Source: Cytophagaceae bacterium
GTDB lineage: Bacteria; Bacteroidota; Bacteroidia; Cytophagales; JAIYAX01
Direction of reading: 5' to 3'
DNA length: 64,000 nt
Assembly: GCA_027488815.1 (NCBI GenBank)
Contig: JAIYAX010000012.1
Location: 186,001 to 250,000, forward strand
Shown one piece after another: positions 1-8,314 of the stretch. The position numbers and the translations under genes were made by a program. How positions within the stretch are numbered: the stretch's first letter is position 1; each line of letters opens with the position of its first letter. The notes under the pieces were generated by a model. The model saw only the letters and a list, made by a program, of their open reading frames with translations, was not told the origin of the DNA and ran no database searches.

Positions 1-499
1 CCTGATTTTTTAGTGAAAGCTCTTTTTCACGTTCTAAAAGTAGCAAGCGCCGACGCTCAAGCTCATTGCTCAGCTCGGTTTCTTTATCAAGACGTTCAGT
101 AAGTTCCCGCTGCTTCTCATATCGCTCGGTAATGTCAATACCATAAATCGTGGCCCCTACTACTTTACCGTCGATGAGCAGGGGTGAAAAGTGCTGCTCC
201 CGATAGAAAATCTTTCCATCCACTGGAGTATTAACTTCCAGCATGAATTTTTCACCGCCAAGCACCCTGGCATATAAGGATTTGTAATAAGTGGCGATTT
301 CATCCAGACCGATACTGCTGAAGGCTTCCGGCAGGCTCATGCCTTTCTTTACTTCAATACCCAGAATGGAATTTAGTTCTAGCTCCATCTGTTTATTCCA
401 AAACAGCACCCTCATCTCTGTATCAATGGCCCAAAACTCACCTAGCGCATTGCTCATCGCAAGGTTCAGCATTTCCATTTGATCAATAGGTGCCGGCAT
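1..499 (-). CDS. PAS-domain signalling protein, 3' end beyond window
   Basis: The frame is open from an ATG at 499 to the left edge, so the C-terminus is missing. Residues about 10-125 read as a PAS sensor domain: a buried start (LGEFWAID), a central FWNK segment, and the typical end GATIYGIDITERYEKQ. A charged, Leu/Glu/Arg-rich helix follows and continues off the edge. PAS plus coiled coil usually leads into a histidine kinase or cyclase, but that part cannot be seen. It lies 85 bp downstream of cheB on the same strand and probably belongs to the same signalling unit. No other in-frame ATG lies upstream. Confidence 0.75.
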   Translation of the reverse strand, partial: MPAPIDQMEMLNLAMSNALGEFWAIDTEMRVLFWNKQMELELNSILGIEVKKGMSLPEAFSSIGLDEIATYYKSLYARVLGGEKFMLEVNTPVDGKIFYREQHFSPLLIDGKVVGATIYGIDITERYEKQRELTERLDKETELSNELERRRLLLLEREKELSLKNQ

Positions 500-584
500 A
501 AGCAATTGCAGGAGTAGTTGGGTAAGCCATTGTAAACATATTGAAAAATTATTTACCTAATAATGTACAGGTGGAAGTGCCTGG

Positions 585-1199
585 CTATACAACATTGCCT
601 TTATTTATCTCGGCAATTCTCAACAAAAATCTGGTGATTTCATCTGAGCGCATGACATAATCTATACGGGTGATGGCCAAAGCTGCTTCTGGCATGGTGG
701 TGATGGTACATTCTTTAGGGTCTTGAACAATGGTAAGCCCGCCTTTATCAGCAATTTGCTTCATCCCCAATGCCCCGTCCTTATTGGCTCCACTGAGCAA
801 AATCCCAATCAACTTGTCTTTGTAATTGTATGCTGCCGTTGCCAGAGTTATGTCGATGGCGGGCCTGGAGTTGTTGATCATTTCTTCTGTCGAAAGTGCC
901 ACTGAGTTGCCGAGTTCAATGTGCATATGATAGTTAGCAGGTGCGATATACACTTTTGACTTTCGGAGGGTTTCTTTGTCATCTGGCTCTATAACAGGCA
1001 GTTTACTTTTGATTGAAAGGGCTTCCACAAAGCCGTTTCGTATATGTTTAAGCCGATGCATACAGGCGATGATGGGCAAGGGGTAGTCAGCCGGCAGTTG
1101 AGTGAGCATCTTGTTCATCACCTGAAAACTACCTGCAGAGCCACCGATTACAATGGCTTTGTAGGGTCGCAAAAGATCTTTTTCCTGAATGCTTGGCAC
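585..1199 (-). CDS. cheB: CheB-type protein-glutamate methylesterase, no receiver domain
   Basis: This is the catalytic domain of a CheB methylesterase, which removes methyl groups from (or deamidates) glutamate residues of chemoreceptor-type proteins. The nucleophile is the Ser in IGGSAGS, followed by the conserved His (ACMHR) and the Asp in LLSGANKDGALGM. The usual N-terminal response-regulator receiver is absent, so phosphorylation control must come from elsewhere or be missing. The frame is open to an ATG at 1274, but that would overlap cheR by 68 bp; a GTG at 1199, 8 bp after the cheR stop, is the better start. Partners are the upstream methyltransferase and the downstream PAS protein. 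The function of the family is certain; the physiological target is not. Confidence 0.85.
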   Translation of the reverse strand: MPSIQEKDLLRPYKAIVIGGSAGSFQVMNKMLTQLPADYPLPIIACMHRLKHIRNGFVEALSIKSKLPVIEPDDKETLRKSKVYIAPANYHMHIELGNSVALSTEEMINNSRPAIDITLATAAYNYKDKLIGILLSGANKDGALGMKQIADKGGLTIVQDPKECTITTMPEAALAITRIDYVMRSDEITRFLLRIAEINKGNVV

Positions 1200-1206
1200 T
1201 GCGGGA

Positions 1207-2049
1207 CTAGTCTTTAATCTTTTTATACACCTTTTCCTCGTTATTGACCACAAGGAATTTGTTGGCTGAGTCACACCAGATCATTGATTCCTTTGAGCCT
1301 ATGGCCAGGTAGCCAAATCGGTGTAGTGAGCTGTGAATTAAATTCAGTACCCTGTTTTGCAGGTTTTGGTTGAAATAAATCATCACATTGCGGCATAGCA
1401 CAAGGTCAAACTTGATCTCCTGTGGCATCTTTCCGTTTACCAGACTTTGCTCCCGGAAGGTGACTTTTTTCAGTAAATTTTTGTCCAATTCAGAGTGACC
1501 ATCTTTGTATTTGAAGTAGTTCTCCAGTTTCTGGCTGCCGGCAAAACGGATATAGTTTTTCTCGTTGACCTCCATATTTTTCAAAGGAATGCGGGCGGCA
1601 GTTGCTCTTTTAAGGATTTCAATGTCGATATCTGTGGCTATGATGTTGGCCTTTTCAAGCATGCCTAACTCGGAAAGTAAAATCACCATGCTGAAGACCT
1701 CTTCCCCTGAGCTACAGCCGGCATGCCAGATATTAATGGATTGCTGGTTAAGGAAAATATTAGGGAATACCTTATCCCTCAGCTCCCTCCAAAAAGAAGG
1801 GTCTCTGAACATTTCCGTCACATTTACGGTGATTTCAGAAAGCACATACTTAAAAAAAGCCTGATCGGTTTCTATCCTCTTGGTGAGAGTGGCCATGTTA
1901 CTCATCTTGTTCAGCTCAAGGATACGCAGCAGCCTTCTCTTGAAAGATGAAAGCGCATAATCACCGAAATCATACCCATAAAGGGTTTTTACTCTTTCAA
2001 TAAAGGTCCTGAGGTCGTTAATTTCAATGTCTTGAACCGGGGTTGACAT
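1207..2049 (-). CDS. cheR: CheR-type protein-glutamate O-methyltransferase
   Basis: A 280-residue S-adenosylmethionine-dependent methyltransferase that modifies glutamates on receptor-like proteins, opposing CheB. An all-helical CheR N-terminal domain (about 8-60) is followed by the catalytic domain. TEMFRD (about 77-82) matches the family TxFFRD segment, HAGCSSGEE (about 109-117) is the SAM-binding loop, and LCRNVMIYF (about 219-227) is the conserved C-terminal motif. It has no TPR extension. It is first in a minus-strand unit with cheB and the PAS protein. No chemoreceptor, CheA or CheW gene is in the window, so the pair may serve a non-flagellar signalling route, which fits a gliding Bacteroidota. 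Confidence 0.92.
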   Translation of the reverse strand: MSTPVQDIEINDLRTFIERVKTLYGYDFGDYALSSFKRRLLRILELNKMSNMATLTKRIETDQAFFKYVLSEITVNVTEMFRDPSFWRELRDKVFPNIFLNQQSINIWHAGCSSGEEVFSMVILLSELGMLEKANIIATDIDIEILKRATAARIPLKNMEVNEKNYIRFAGSQKLENYFKYKDGHSELDKNLLKKVTFREQSLVNGKMPQEIKFDLVLCRNVMIYFNQNLQNRVLNLIHSSLHRFGYLAIGSKESMIWCDSANKFLVVNNEEKVYKKIKD

Positions 2050-2143
2050 AGTGATTTGGGGTAGTTGCGCGCAGATGAGTAAAAATCTAATTAACTGTTA
2101 ATCAATTGGTTTAGTCGGCTGTCTGAAATACATTTCGAACATT

Positions 2144-2170
2144 CAAAACTATCTTTCCTTATCGGAACAA
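2144..2170 (-). promoter_or_regulatory. Putative promoter of cheR
   Basis: On the minus strand a TAGTTTTG element (2151-2144) matches the Bacteroidota -7 consensus TAnnTTTG, with TTG at 2170-2168. The spacing of 16 is shorter than the usual 19-21. The leader to the cheR ATG would be about 90 nt. Confidence 0.35.
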
Positions 2171-2230
2171 ATTGTTACAAACTGAGTGAATACTTACACC
2201 CCATAGATTATTACAGAATTGTTCGATTCA

Positions 2231-3109
2231 TCAGAAGTAGCGTTGAACGATCCGCAAAGCGGCTTCAAGATAAGGCTTGCCAAAGAGATTGTAATGAACC
2301 AGCAGAGGATACAACTGATAGAGCTGAATCCGCTTCTCAAAACCCGGGCTAAGTGGGTATATTTCAAAATAGGTCTGGTAGAAAACCTCATCAAAGCCCC
2401 CAAAAAGTTTCATAAATGCAAGCTCAGCTTCCCGGTGCCCATAGTGAATGGCAGGATCAATCAGGCATGGACCATACTCGTCGTTCAGCAGTACATTTCC
2501 AGACCATAAGTCACCATGCACCAGAGCAGAGGGCTCTGTTGGGAATAAATCCGGAAGCTTTGGATAAAGTTGATCAAAAGCCTTTTTTACGTCAAGATCA
2601 AGATGCCCTGTGTACATGGCCAAGCCTAGTTGCACTTCCAGCCGCTCCTGAATGTAAAAGTCAACCCAGTTTTCTTTTGGCTCATTGCGTTGAGGTAAAT
2701 TGCCTATATAGTTTTGGTACCCAAAGCCAAAAAAGCCTGAACTACAGCTATGTTGCCTGGCAAGACCTTCTGCAAGCTGCTTGCTTAGCTTTTTTGAGGA
2801 AGAACCTGACGGAACAAAATCAAGCAACATATAGGAAATTCCACCACTCTGCCCTTTACCCCAAACTCTGGGCACATATAGTGGACTTTTTTCAGTGAGG
2901 TATGCCAGCCCTGCAGCTTCGGCTTGAAAGATATCCGGCTCCAAATGCTCTGAAAACTTAAGAAAGAAAACCTTGTCTGCCAGATTAAGCTTTACGGTTT
3001 GGGCAAAACTGCTGCTTCCAAGAAACTGATACTCGGGATCATTGACTTCAAGACCCAGGCTTTGAAAAACAATGCTCGAAAACAAGTCTGAATAGTCGGT
3101 GAACATCAA
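2231..3109 (-). CDS. Fructosamine/ketosamine-3-kinase family protein
   Basis: A 292-residue protein kinase-like fold of the fructosamine-3-kinase family. These enzymes phosphorylate ketosamine (glycation) adducts on protein lysines; bacterial members prefer ribulosamines and erythrulosamines, and the product decomposes to restore free lysine. Visible are the N-terminal GSSSFAQTVKL nucleotide loop, the FFLKF lysine, LVHGDLWSGNVL (around residue 200, catalytic Asp and metal-binding Asn), LIDPAIHYGHREAELA, and the family end YQLYPLLVHYNLFG. The start overlaps the stop of the upstream phosphatase gene by 4 bp (ATGA), so the two are translationally coupled. The family assignment is firm; the exact substrate is inferred. 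Confidence 0.9.
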   Translation of the reverse strand: MMFTDYSDLFSSIVFQSLGLEVNDPEYQFLGSSSFAQTVKLNLADKVFFLKFSEHLEPDIFQAEAAGLAYLTEKSPLYVPRVWGKGQSGGISYMLLDFVPSGSSSKKLSKQLAEGLARQHSCSSGFFGFGYQNYIGNLPQRNEPKENWVDFYIQERLEVQLGLAMYTGHLDLDVKKAFDQLYPKLPDLFPTEPSALVHGDLWSGNVLLNDEYGPCLIDPAIHYGHREAELAFMKLFGGFDEVFYQTYFEIYPLSPGFEKRIQLYQLYPLLVHYNLFGKPYLEAALRIVQRYF

Positions 3110-3603
3110 TGAGCCTTCAGGTGAAAATGATTTAGCAGTCCTTCAGAACAACGAAATAGTTGATCAAAGACCTGTTCGAACTCTTTCTGACTTCCATAGT
3201 AAGGATCCGGAACTTCGCTATGTGGGTAAAGAGGGTCAAAATCACCCAACAGGAAGAGCTTGCTTTTTATTTCCTGTGGCCCCCAGCGCTCCAGTTCATT
3301 TAGGTTTTGTCGGTCCATGGCCAGGATCATATCTGATGAAAGAGCCATATCCAGATCAATCTGTTTTGCTGTATGCAGTAGCGGCACTCCTCTTGATTTG
3401 CAAACTTGTCTGGTGCGAGGGTCAGCTTCTTCTCCTATGTGGTAAGCACCGGTGCCGGCCGATGTTGTGAAAAAAGAAATCCCAGGGTTACCTTTTTGAA
3501 GCTGAACGTAATCAAATACTGCCTTGGCCATAGGAGACCTGCAAATATTGCCCAGGCAAACAAATAAAAGCGAATGACTTTCAATACCCTCTTTCGTACC
3601 CAT
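3106..3603 (-). CDS. Low-molecular-weight protein-tyrosine-phosphatase family protein
   Basis: The P-loop CLGNICRS (C16 to R22, the C-x5-R active site) stands at the N-terminus, and PDPYYG late in the protein carries the general-acid Asp, as in all LMW-PTPs. The 165-residue length with start at 3603 is normal; the frame opens 30 bp earlier at 3633, but that extension lies outside the domain. It is directly upstream of, and overlaps, the fructosamine kinase. LMW-PTP homologues are known to dephosphorylate ribulosamine-5-phosphate adducts on proteins, so here it may act in protein deglycation rather than on phosphotyrosine. That is inference from context. Confidence 0.9.
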   Translation of the reverse strand: MGTKEGIESHSLLFVCLGNICRSPMAKAVFDYVQLQKGNPGISFFTTSAGTGAYHIGEEADPRTRQVCKSRGVPLLHTAKQIDLDMALSSDMILAMDRQNLNELERWGPQEIKSKLFLLGDFDPLYPHSEVPDPYYGSQKEFEQVFDQLFRCSEGLLNHFHLKAH

Positions 3604-3659
3604 AAATTGTTTAATTTTGCAGGGTTTTTGCAATTGGCCTATTTCTAACCGACAACTTT

Positions 3660-3872
3660 TTGAAGTCTTTTAAAACCAATCTTAAGGAAATTCCCTTTGT
3701 TCTAAAGGTTCTGTCACTACTTTTTATACTGCTGGTAGGAAGTGTTTCAAGACAAAGTAAAGAGAATAAAGATACTGCTCTACAACAGAGTTCAAATAAA
3801 GCCCCTGTGGAGTTGGCTAAGTTTCGCAAGCAAACACTGAAGCCTTATTTTCAGGAATTGAAAAAAAATTAA
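3660..3872 (+). CDS. Small hypothetical protein with N-terminal membrane segment
   Basis: A 70-residue reading frame with a TTG start. Residues about 12-28 are strongly hydrophobic (a membrane anchor or signal peptide), followed by a Ser/Lys/Gln-rich tail. A TAATTTTG element (3612-3619) on the same strand could drive it, and a strong intrinsic terminator closes the unit at 3952-3980. I do not recognise the family. The lack of an ATG and the dyad-rich 3' region leave open that the transcript acts as RNA. Confidence 0.4.
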   Translation: MKSFKTNLKEIPFVLKVLSLLFILLVGSVSRQSKENKDTALQQSSNKAPVELAKFRKQTLKPYFQELKKN

Positions 3873-3875
3873 AAA

Positions 3876-3944
3876 AAACAGGTTACCTGTGTCAACATGA
3901 ACGTATAAACACGTTGAGATAACACAATATTCATACACCTGTTT
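3876..3944 (+). other. Nested inverted repeats, possible structured RNA
   Basis: AAACAGGT (3876-3883) pairs with ACCTGTTT (3937-3944). Inside it TGTGT (3888-3892) can pair with ACACA (3922-3926), and CAAC (3893-3896) with GTTG (3913-3916). This nested set sits directly after the stop of the small reading frame and just before an intrinsic terminator, as expected for the 3' end of a short structured transcript. No known RNA family is recognised. Confidence 0.3.
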
Positions 3945-3951
3945 AAAATTT

Positions 3952-3980
3952 AAAAAGTCCCGCCCTTACGGGACTTTTTT
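3952..3980 (+). terminator. Rho-independent terminator
   Basis: AAAAAGTCCCG, a 6-nt loop, and CGGGACTTTTTT: a GC-rich stem with flanking A and T tracts. It ends the small plus-strand transcript 10 bp before the yraN start. Confidence 0.85.
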
Positions 3981-3990
3981 ATTTAAAGCC

Positions 3991-4347
3991 ATGTCAACTC
4001 ACAGGAAGGCATCAACCAAAGAGGCCGGAAACAAGGCAGAGGAAAAAGCCAAGGAATGGTATCTTGCCAAAGGATACACTGTAATAAGGCAGAACTACCG
4101 TTTTGGCAGGAATGAAATTGATCTGATTTGCTCCAAAGACAATTTGCTTGTGTTTGTGGAGGTCAAGTACCGCACTAAAACCAGTTATGGCTTACCTGAG
4201 CAGCAGCTCTCTGAGGCTCAGAAATTAAGAATTATTGCGGCAGCCGAGCAATTCATTTTGGAGACAGACCATAAGTTTGATGTCAGGTTTGATGTGCTCT
4301 CCGTGAGCGACACTGAATGTATCCATTTTGAAGATGCCTTCCATTAA
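3991..4347 (+). CDS. yraN: YraN/UPF0102 family nuclease-like protein
   Basis: 118 residues with the UPF0102 hallmarks: an N-terminal GNKAEEKAKEWYLAKGY helix, RFGRNEIDLIC with the acidic metal ligands, and VFVEVKYR, which is the E-x-K core of a restriction-endonuclease-like fold. The biochemical role of the family is poorly defined; an association with DNA processing is suggested by the fold. It is convergent with the next gene, with 3 bp between the stops. Because the terminator lies only 10 bp upstream, its promoter must lie within or very near that hairpin, or it depends on readthrough. Confidence 0.9.
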   Translation: MSTHRKASTKEAGNKAEEKAKEWYLAKGYTVIRQNYRFGRNEIDLICSKDNLLVFVEVKYRTKTSYGLPEQQLSEAQKLRIIAAAEQFILETDHKFDVRFDVLSVSDTECIHFEDAFH

Positions 4348-4350
4348 GCA

Positions 4351-5331
4351 CTACCTGCGTTTAGGAGCCCCAAGTTTGGGCCTGCTGGCCTTATCCTTTT
4401 CTTTCAATTTATTCTCCTGGAGTATACCCCCTTTTTCATCCCATTCCTTGAGCACATAGGGCTCTTCCTTTTCGAAAGGTGTATCAGGGTATTTGATTTC
4501 CTTCTTTCTCTTGTTTCTTATATCGTAATATTCATACCAGCGACCAATCCGTGCGTCTTCGTCATAGCGACCGATTTCTGCAAGGTTTCCACTTTCAAAA
4601 AAACGAAAGTAATCGCCGGTCTTTTTACCGTAAACGATGGGGATCACTTCTTTTATACGGGTACGCTCTACATCCCAATAGCTGATTTCAGACTCCTGAA
4701 AGTGCCCTTTGTGGTAGTATACCTTGTCTTTAAGAATATCGTTGGCATCATGCGTGACCCAGCGCCCATGCTTGGTGCCTTTAAAATAGTAGCCTTCTTC
4801 AACCACCGTTTTTAATAGCCCTTTGCCGGCTTCTTTTTTGTAAAAACCATGCAGCAGCTTGGCGTCCTTGGTGTCTTTGATGTTGCGGGTATTGAAGATC
4901 TTTCGTTTGAGGAGGCTGTACCAGTAGATGTCTTTCACAAAAGGATCCGGCTCTTCCCATTTTTTCAGATAGGAGAATGTCTCGATGACCTGCTTTTTTC
5001 CTGTGCCGGCTTTGGTGAAGCCTCTTTTGGTTTTGTAGCCGAGGTAGACTCTCTTTTTCTTCTTTTTCTTTTTTCGCTTGAATTCCTCCGGTTTCTTTTT
5101 CTCCAGATCTAACGACGGTGGTTTTTTGCCTTTGTAATTTAGGCCTCCAACTTCTCCCAGATCATCTGGGTTGTCAGGATTGTACTTTTTAACCAGCCCT
5201 TGCTGTTCCTCCAAAAGCTCCTGCTCTGTAGGATCAACAGAACTGGTTTTGTTTTTTCTCTTCCAAAACTGAGCCTGAACCTCACCCAGCACCGAGCAAA
5301 TGATCAAAAATGCAAGAACCAGCCTTATCAT
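4351..5331 (-). CDS. Secreted YwqK/MORN-repeat-like protein with a poly-lysine tract
   Basis: A 326-residue protein starting with a cleavable signal peptide (about 1-20, cut near VQA-QF). A basic low-complexity linker (around residues 75-95) contains a run of lysines. From about residue 160 onward are repeated short beta-hairpin units of the type YYFKGTKHGRWV, VYGKKTGDYFRFFESGNLAEIGRYDE and ARIGRWYEYY, which match MORN-like repeats of YwqK-type proteins common in Bacteroidota. It is probably periplasmic or surface-associated. Function is unknown; the repeats usually act as structural or binding modules. It ends at AGAPKRR, so there is no obvious sorting domain. Confidence 0.65.
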   Translation of the reverse strand: MIRLVLAFLIICSVLGEVQAQFWKRKNKTSSVDPTEQELLEEQQGLVKKYNPDNPDDLGEVGGLNYKGKKPPSLDLEKKKPEEFKRKKKKKKKRVYLGYKTKRGFTKAGTGKKQVIETFSYLKKWEEPDPFVKDIYWYSLLKRKIFNTRNIKDTKDAKLLHGFYKKEAGKGLLKTVVEEGYYFKGTKHGRWVTHDANDILKDKVYYHKGHFQESEISYWDVERTRIKEVIPIVYGKKTGDYFRFFESGNLAEIGRYDEDARIGRWYEYYDIRNKRKKEIKYPDTPFEKEEPYVLKEWDEKGGILQENKLKEKDKASRPKLGAPKRR

Positions 5332-5418
5332 GTGGCTAATAAACGAAGAAGATAATTTAAAAGTGTAGGGTTGCTTTTAGTAGCTAGCCATTGATCTTCA
5401 GCTTTGCCGACATTGCAT

Positions 5419-7251
5419 TTACTCCGACTTGTTTTCGATGCCTACTAAAGAGATGCTTCTTTCAATAAAGCCTGTAAGAGCAGCACCTGTAAGCATGCCC
5501 TGCCCAAGGAGTGCCAAATCAAAGAGTTGCTGAATTTTTACGGCACTTTTTTCATCGGCCAATTGAGAAACCAGCTGCCTTATCAGGGGATGATGTGCAT
5601 TGACGATGAGTTGGTAAGTGTCCGGCATGGTGCCCATGAAGGCCATTCCGCCTCCTGCGGCCATTTCTTTCATACGGCGCATAAACTCAGGCATGACAAG
5701 GCTCATCGGCAATTCATCTTCAGGCATTGGCTCCACACTTACCTGATAGCTTTTCTGTTGGATGACCTCTTCCACACGTTTCTTAAGGGCCTCAGTTTCG
5801 GTTTGGCTTAACAGACTATGGGCTTCCTCCTGCTTGGGGATGAGCTTATGTACTGGGTCAGAATCTACACGCTTGAACTGTGTTTTTTCAAGTTTTCGCT
5901 CCAGCAGACCGACAAAGTGGCTATCAAGCACATCGTCCATGAGCAGTACATCGTATCCGTTGCGACGAGCCCCGGCTATAAAGGAGTCCTGCCGAGCAGG
6001 GTCATGAGCATACAGGTAAATCACCTGTGACTCCTTATCGGTCTGAAGGGGTTTAACATGGGTCTGATACTCCTCCAGGGTGAAATATTTTTGGTCGAGA
6101 TTTTTCAAAAGGATAAAATCCTTTGCACGATCATAAAATTTATCGTCGGTGAGCATTCCATATTTCACAAACAAACCGATGTCAGCAAACTTGGACTCGA
6201 AAGAAGCCCGGTCACTTTTAAATAGTTCCTGAAGCTTGTCGGCCACTTTTTTGGTGATATGGCTATTGATTTTTTTCACATTAGAATCAGCCTGTAGAAA
6301 ACTGCGGCTTACATTCAAAGGAATATCTGGCGAGTCAAGCACGCCATGAAGCAACATCAGATACTCTGGCACTACGTCCTTCACTTCATCGGTGATAAAC
6401 ACTTGCCTGCTGTAGAGTTGGATTTTGTTTCTGCCCGGTTCGATGTCTTTTTTGATCTTAGGGAAATAGAGTATACCGGTGAGGTTGAAGGGGTAATCCA
6501 CATTGAGATGGATCCAAAACAGAGGGTCTTCGGTAAAAGGGTAGAGCTCCTTGTAAAACCCGAGGTAGTCTTCATCTTTAAGCTCAGAAGGAGCTTTGGT
6601 CCATAGCGGCTGCGTATTGTTGATGACCGAGCCATCGAATACAATTTCAACCGGCAGGAATTTGCAATACTTATCCAGAATGCCTTTGATCCTGTTTTTG
6701 TCCAAAAACTCCAGAGAGTCTTCCGCCATGTGCAGGATGACCTCTGTGCCACGTTCTTTTTTAACCGTATTGGTTAAAACAAACTCAGTGCTGCCATCGC
6801 ATTCCCAGCGGATGGCTTCGGCCTCCTTCTGAAAGGAGCGGCTGATCAGCTCAACTTTTGAGGCGACCATAAAAGCAGAATAGAAGCCTAAGCCAAATTT
6901 GCCGATGATATCCTGAGTTTCTGCCTTGTCTTTGTATTTCTCGATAAACTCAGTTGCACCTGAAAAGGCGATTTGATTGATGTATTTCTTTACCTCATCG
7001 GCTGTCATGCCGATCCCTTTGTCGAGGATGCTAATGGTTTTGGTCTTTTCATTGAAGCTTACGACCACCTGTGTGTCGCCCACCTCTTCCGGGAACTCAC
7101 CCAAAGAGGCCAGCCTTTTCAGCTTTTGTGTAGCATCAACAGCGTTGGAAACCAGTTCCCTAAGAAAAATCTCATAGTCTGAGTACAGGAACTTCTTGAT
7201 GATGGGGAAAATGTTTTCGGTATGTATCGAAATCGAGCCTTTTTCTTCCAT
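5419..7251 (-). CDS. htpG: Molecular chaperone HtpG (Hsp90)
   Basis: A 610-residue cytoplasmic Hsp90. The N-terminal GHKL ATPase shows ELVSNAVDA, DKGIGM and GKFGLGFYSAFMV; the middle domain contains NLTGILYFPK, LYSRQVFI and LNVSRSFLQ with the catalytic-loop Arg; a C-terminal dimerisation domain follows. The frame is open to 7314, but the family start MEEKGSISIHTENI at 7251 is chosen because the 21 extra residues are unlike any HtpG. It is monocistronic, with no heat-shock operator visible upstream. Confidence 0.97.
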   Translation of the reverse strand: MEEKGSISIHTENIFPIIKKFLYSDYEIFLRELVSNAVDATQKLKRLASLGEFPEEVGDTQVVVSFNEKTKTISILDKGIGMTADEVKKYINQIAFSGATEFIEKYKDKAETQDIIGKFGLGFYSAFMVASKVELISRSFQKEAEAIRWECDGSTEFVLTNTVKKERGTEVILHMAEDSLEFLDKNRIKGILDKYCKFLPVEIVFDGSVINNTQPLWTKAPSELKDEDYLGFYKELYPFTEDPLFWIHLNVDYPFNLTGILYFPKIKKDIEPGRNKIQLYSRQVFITDEVKDVVPEYLMLLHGVLDSPDIPLNVSRSFLQADSNVKKINSHITKKVADKLQELFKSDRASFESKFADIGLFVKYGMLTDDKFYDRAKDFILLKNLDQKYFTLEEYQTHVKPLQTDKESQVIYLYAHDPARQDSFIAGARRNGYDVLLMDDVLDSHFVGLLERKLEKTQFKRVDSDPVHKLIPKQEEAHSLLSQTETEALKKRVEEVIQQKSYQVSVEPMPEDELPMSLVMPEFMRRMKEMAAGGGMAFMGTMPDTYQLIVNAHHPLIRQLVSQLADEKSAVKIQQLFDLALLGQGMLTGAALTGFIERSISLVGIENKSE

Positions 7252-7382
7252 GGTTTTTTTTATTTGCTGGGTACTTCTCTTCAACAACTGTTCCCGACAG
7301 ACAAGGATTGACAAAGTGTCAGTTGGAACTTATTGCAGCCGAACAAGTTCATTTCTCAAAGCCTTTCTTGCTGCTGTGAATC

Positions 7383-7420
7383 AAAAGCCCCCTTCAGATG
7401 AGCTTGAAGAGGGCTTTTTT
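7383..7420 (-). terminator. Rho-independent terminator (possibly bidirectional)
   Basis: AAAAGCCCcCTTC and GAAGaGGGCTTTTTT form a stem around a short loop. It lies 17 bp after the minus-strand beta-barrel stop and ahead of htpG. It has T tracts on both strands (six on plus, four on minus). Confidence 0.75.
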
Positions 7421-7436
7421 AGTTTAAACTAATCTG

Positions 7437-8066
7437 TTAAAATCTGGATGACAACCCGAATGTGAATAAAGGACCACCAATTCCTAAATCAGCGTGAAAA
7501 CCAAATGTTTCAGTAAAGAAATACCTTACTCCTAAACCGGTTCTGAAGGCAAAAACTGTGCTTCCTCTTTCCAAATCAAGAATAGGAATGCCTGTAAATT
7601 GACTAGAGTTTGAATTGCTCTGTACAGAATAATCTGAATTCCAAAGTGCAAATCCGGTGGCTAGAAACCAGTAAGCATCTAGGTTTCCTTTGCCGAAGTG
7701 TGCAGCTAACCTTGGGTAAATCCTGGTACGGTTTACGCTTAGTTTGTCTTTGAATACTTCCGTTGTTCCATTTGATGTTGTTGTCACTTCCCTTTCAAAG
7801 GCCGAAGTAGCATGGTGTACTTCCATGCCAAGAGATAGATTTTTAGATACCATATAATCAATTCTAGCCCCTATTGGTCCAAAGCCACGCACTTTGGTAC
7901 TCGAATTATAGCCCGAAGTATTAACATCAGCTGTTACAATTGAGGAGATCAGATTGGGCCCTCCATAGAACACGTCCACAATTATCTTTTTCGATGGCTC
8001 ATCTTGAGAAAAGGCTGGTAAAGCGGAAATGATTAACACGCTAACTAGCAAGAGTGATTTTTTCAT
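7437..8066 (-). CDS. Outer-membrane beta-barrel protein
   Basis: 209 residues: a signal peptide (about 1-20, cut at AFS-QD) followed by alternating amphipathic strands rich in aromatic and Gly residues, ending in FTFGLSSRF with the terminal Phe used for BAM recognition. The pattern fits an 8-stranded OmpW/OmpX-size barrel (porin family/OMP_b-brl). Substrate is unknown. It is monocistronic, with its own promoter and terminator. Confidence 0.8.
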   Translation of the reverse strand: MKKSLLLVSVLIISALPAFSQDEPSKKIIVDVFYGGPNLISSIVTADVNTSGYNSSTKVRGFGPIGARIDYMVSKNLSLGMEVHHATSAFEREVTTTSNGTTEVFKDKLSVNRTRIYPRLAAHFGKGNLDAYWFLATGFALWNSDYSVQSNSNSSQFTGIPILDLERGSTVFAFRTGLGVRYFFTETFGFHADLGIGGPLFTFGLSSRF

Positions 8067-8089
8067 GTATTTGAAGTTAAGTTTTGATT

Positions 8090-8119
8090 CAAAAGTAGCA
8101 TAGAATTGCTGTGGAGCAA
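8090..8119 (-). promoter_or_regulatory. Promoter of the beta-barrel gene
   Basis: Minus strand: TACTTTTG (8097-8090) fits TAnnTTTG, and TTG (8119-8117, inside a TTTTTTGC run) stands 19 bp before it. Both elements and the spacing fit the Bacteroidota sigma-ABfr consensus. The leader is about 17 nt. Confidence 0.65.
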
Positions 8120-8314
8120 AAAACCCAAGACTTTTTGGAAAAGTATTTTTCTCTCAACTTAGTTATCCTCCTTGGTGTTTATAACATTGGTATGCTTTTT
8201 AAAAAGACAATAAACCCTATATTAGTAGAGTATATATTATCTAAAATTCACCAAGTTTCTTTTTATTAAGACTGAATCATATTTAAAAATGGTCACAAAA
8301 GTTTTATTCCTCTG

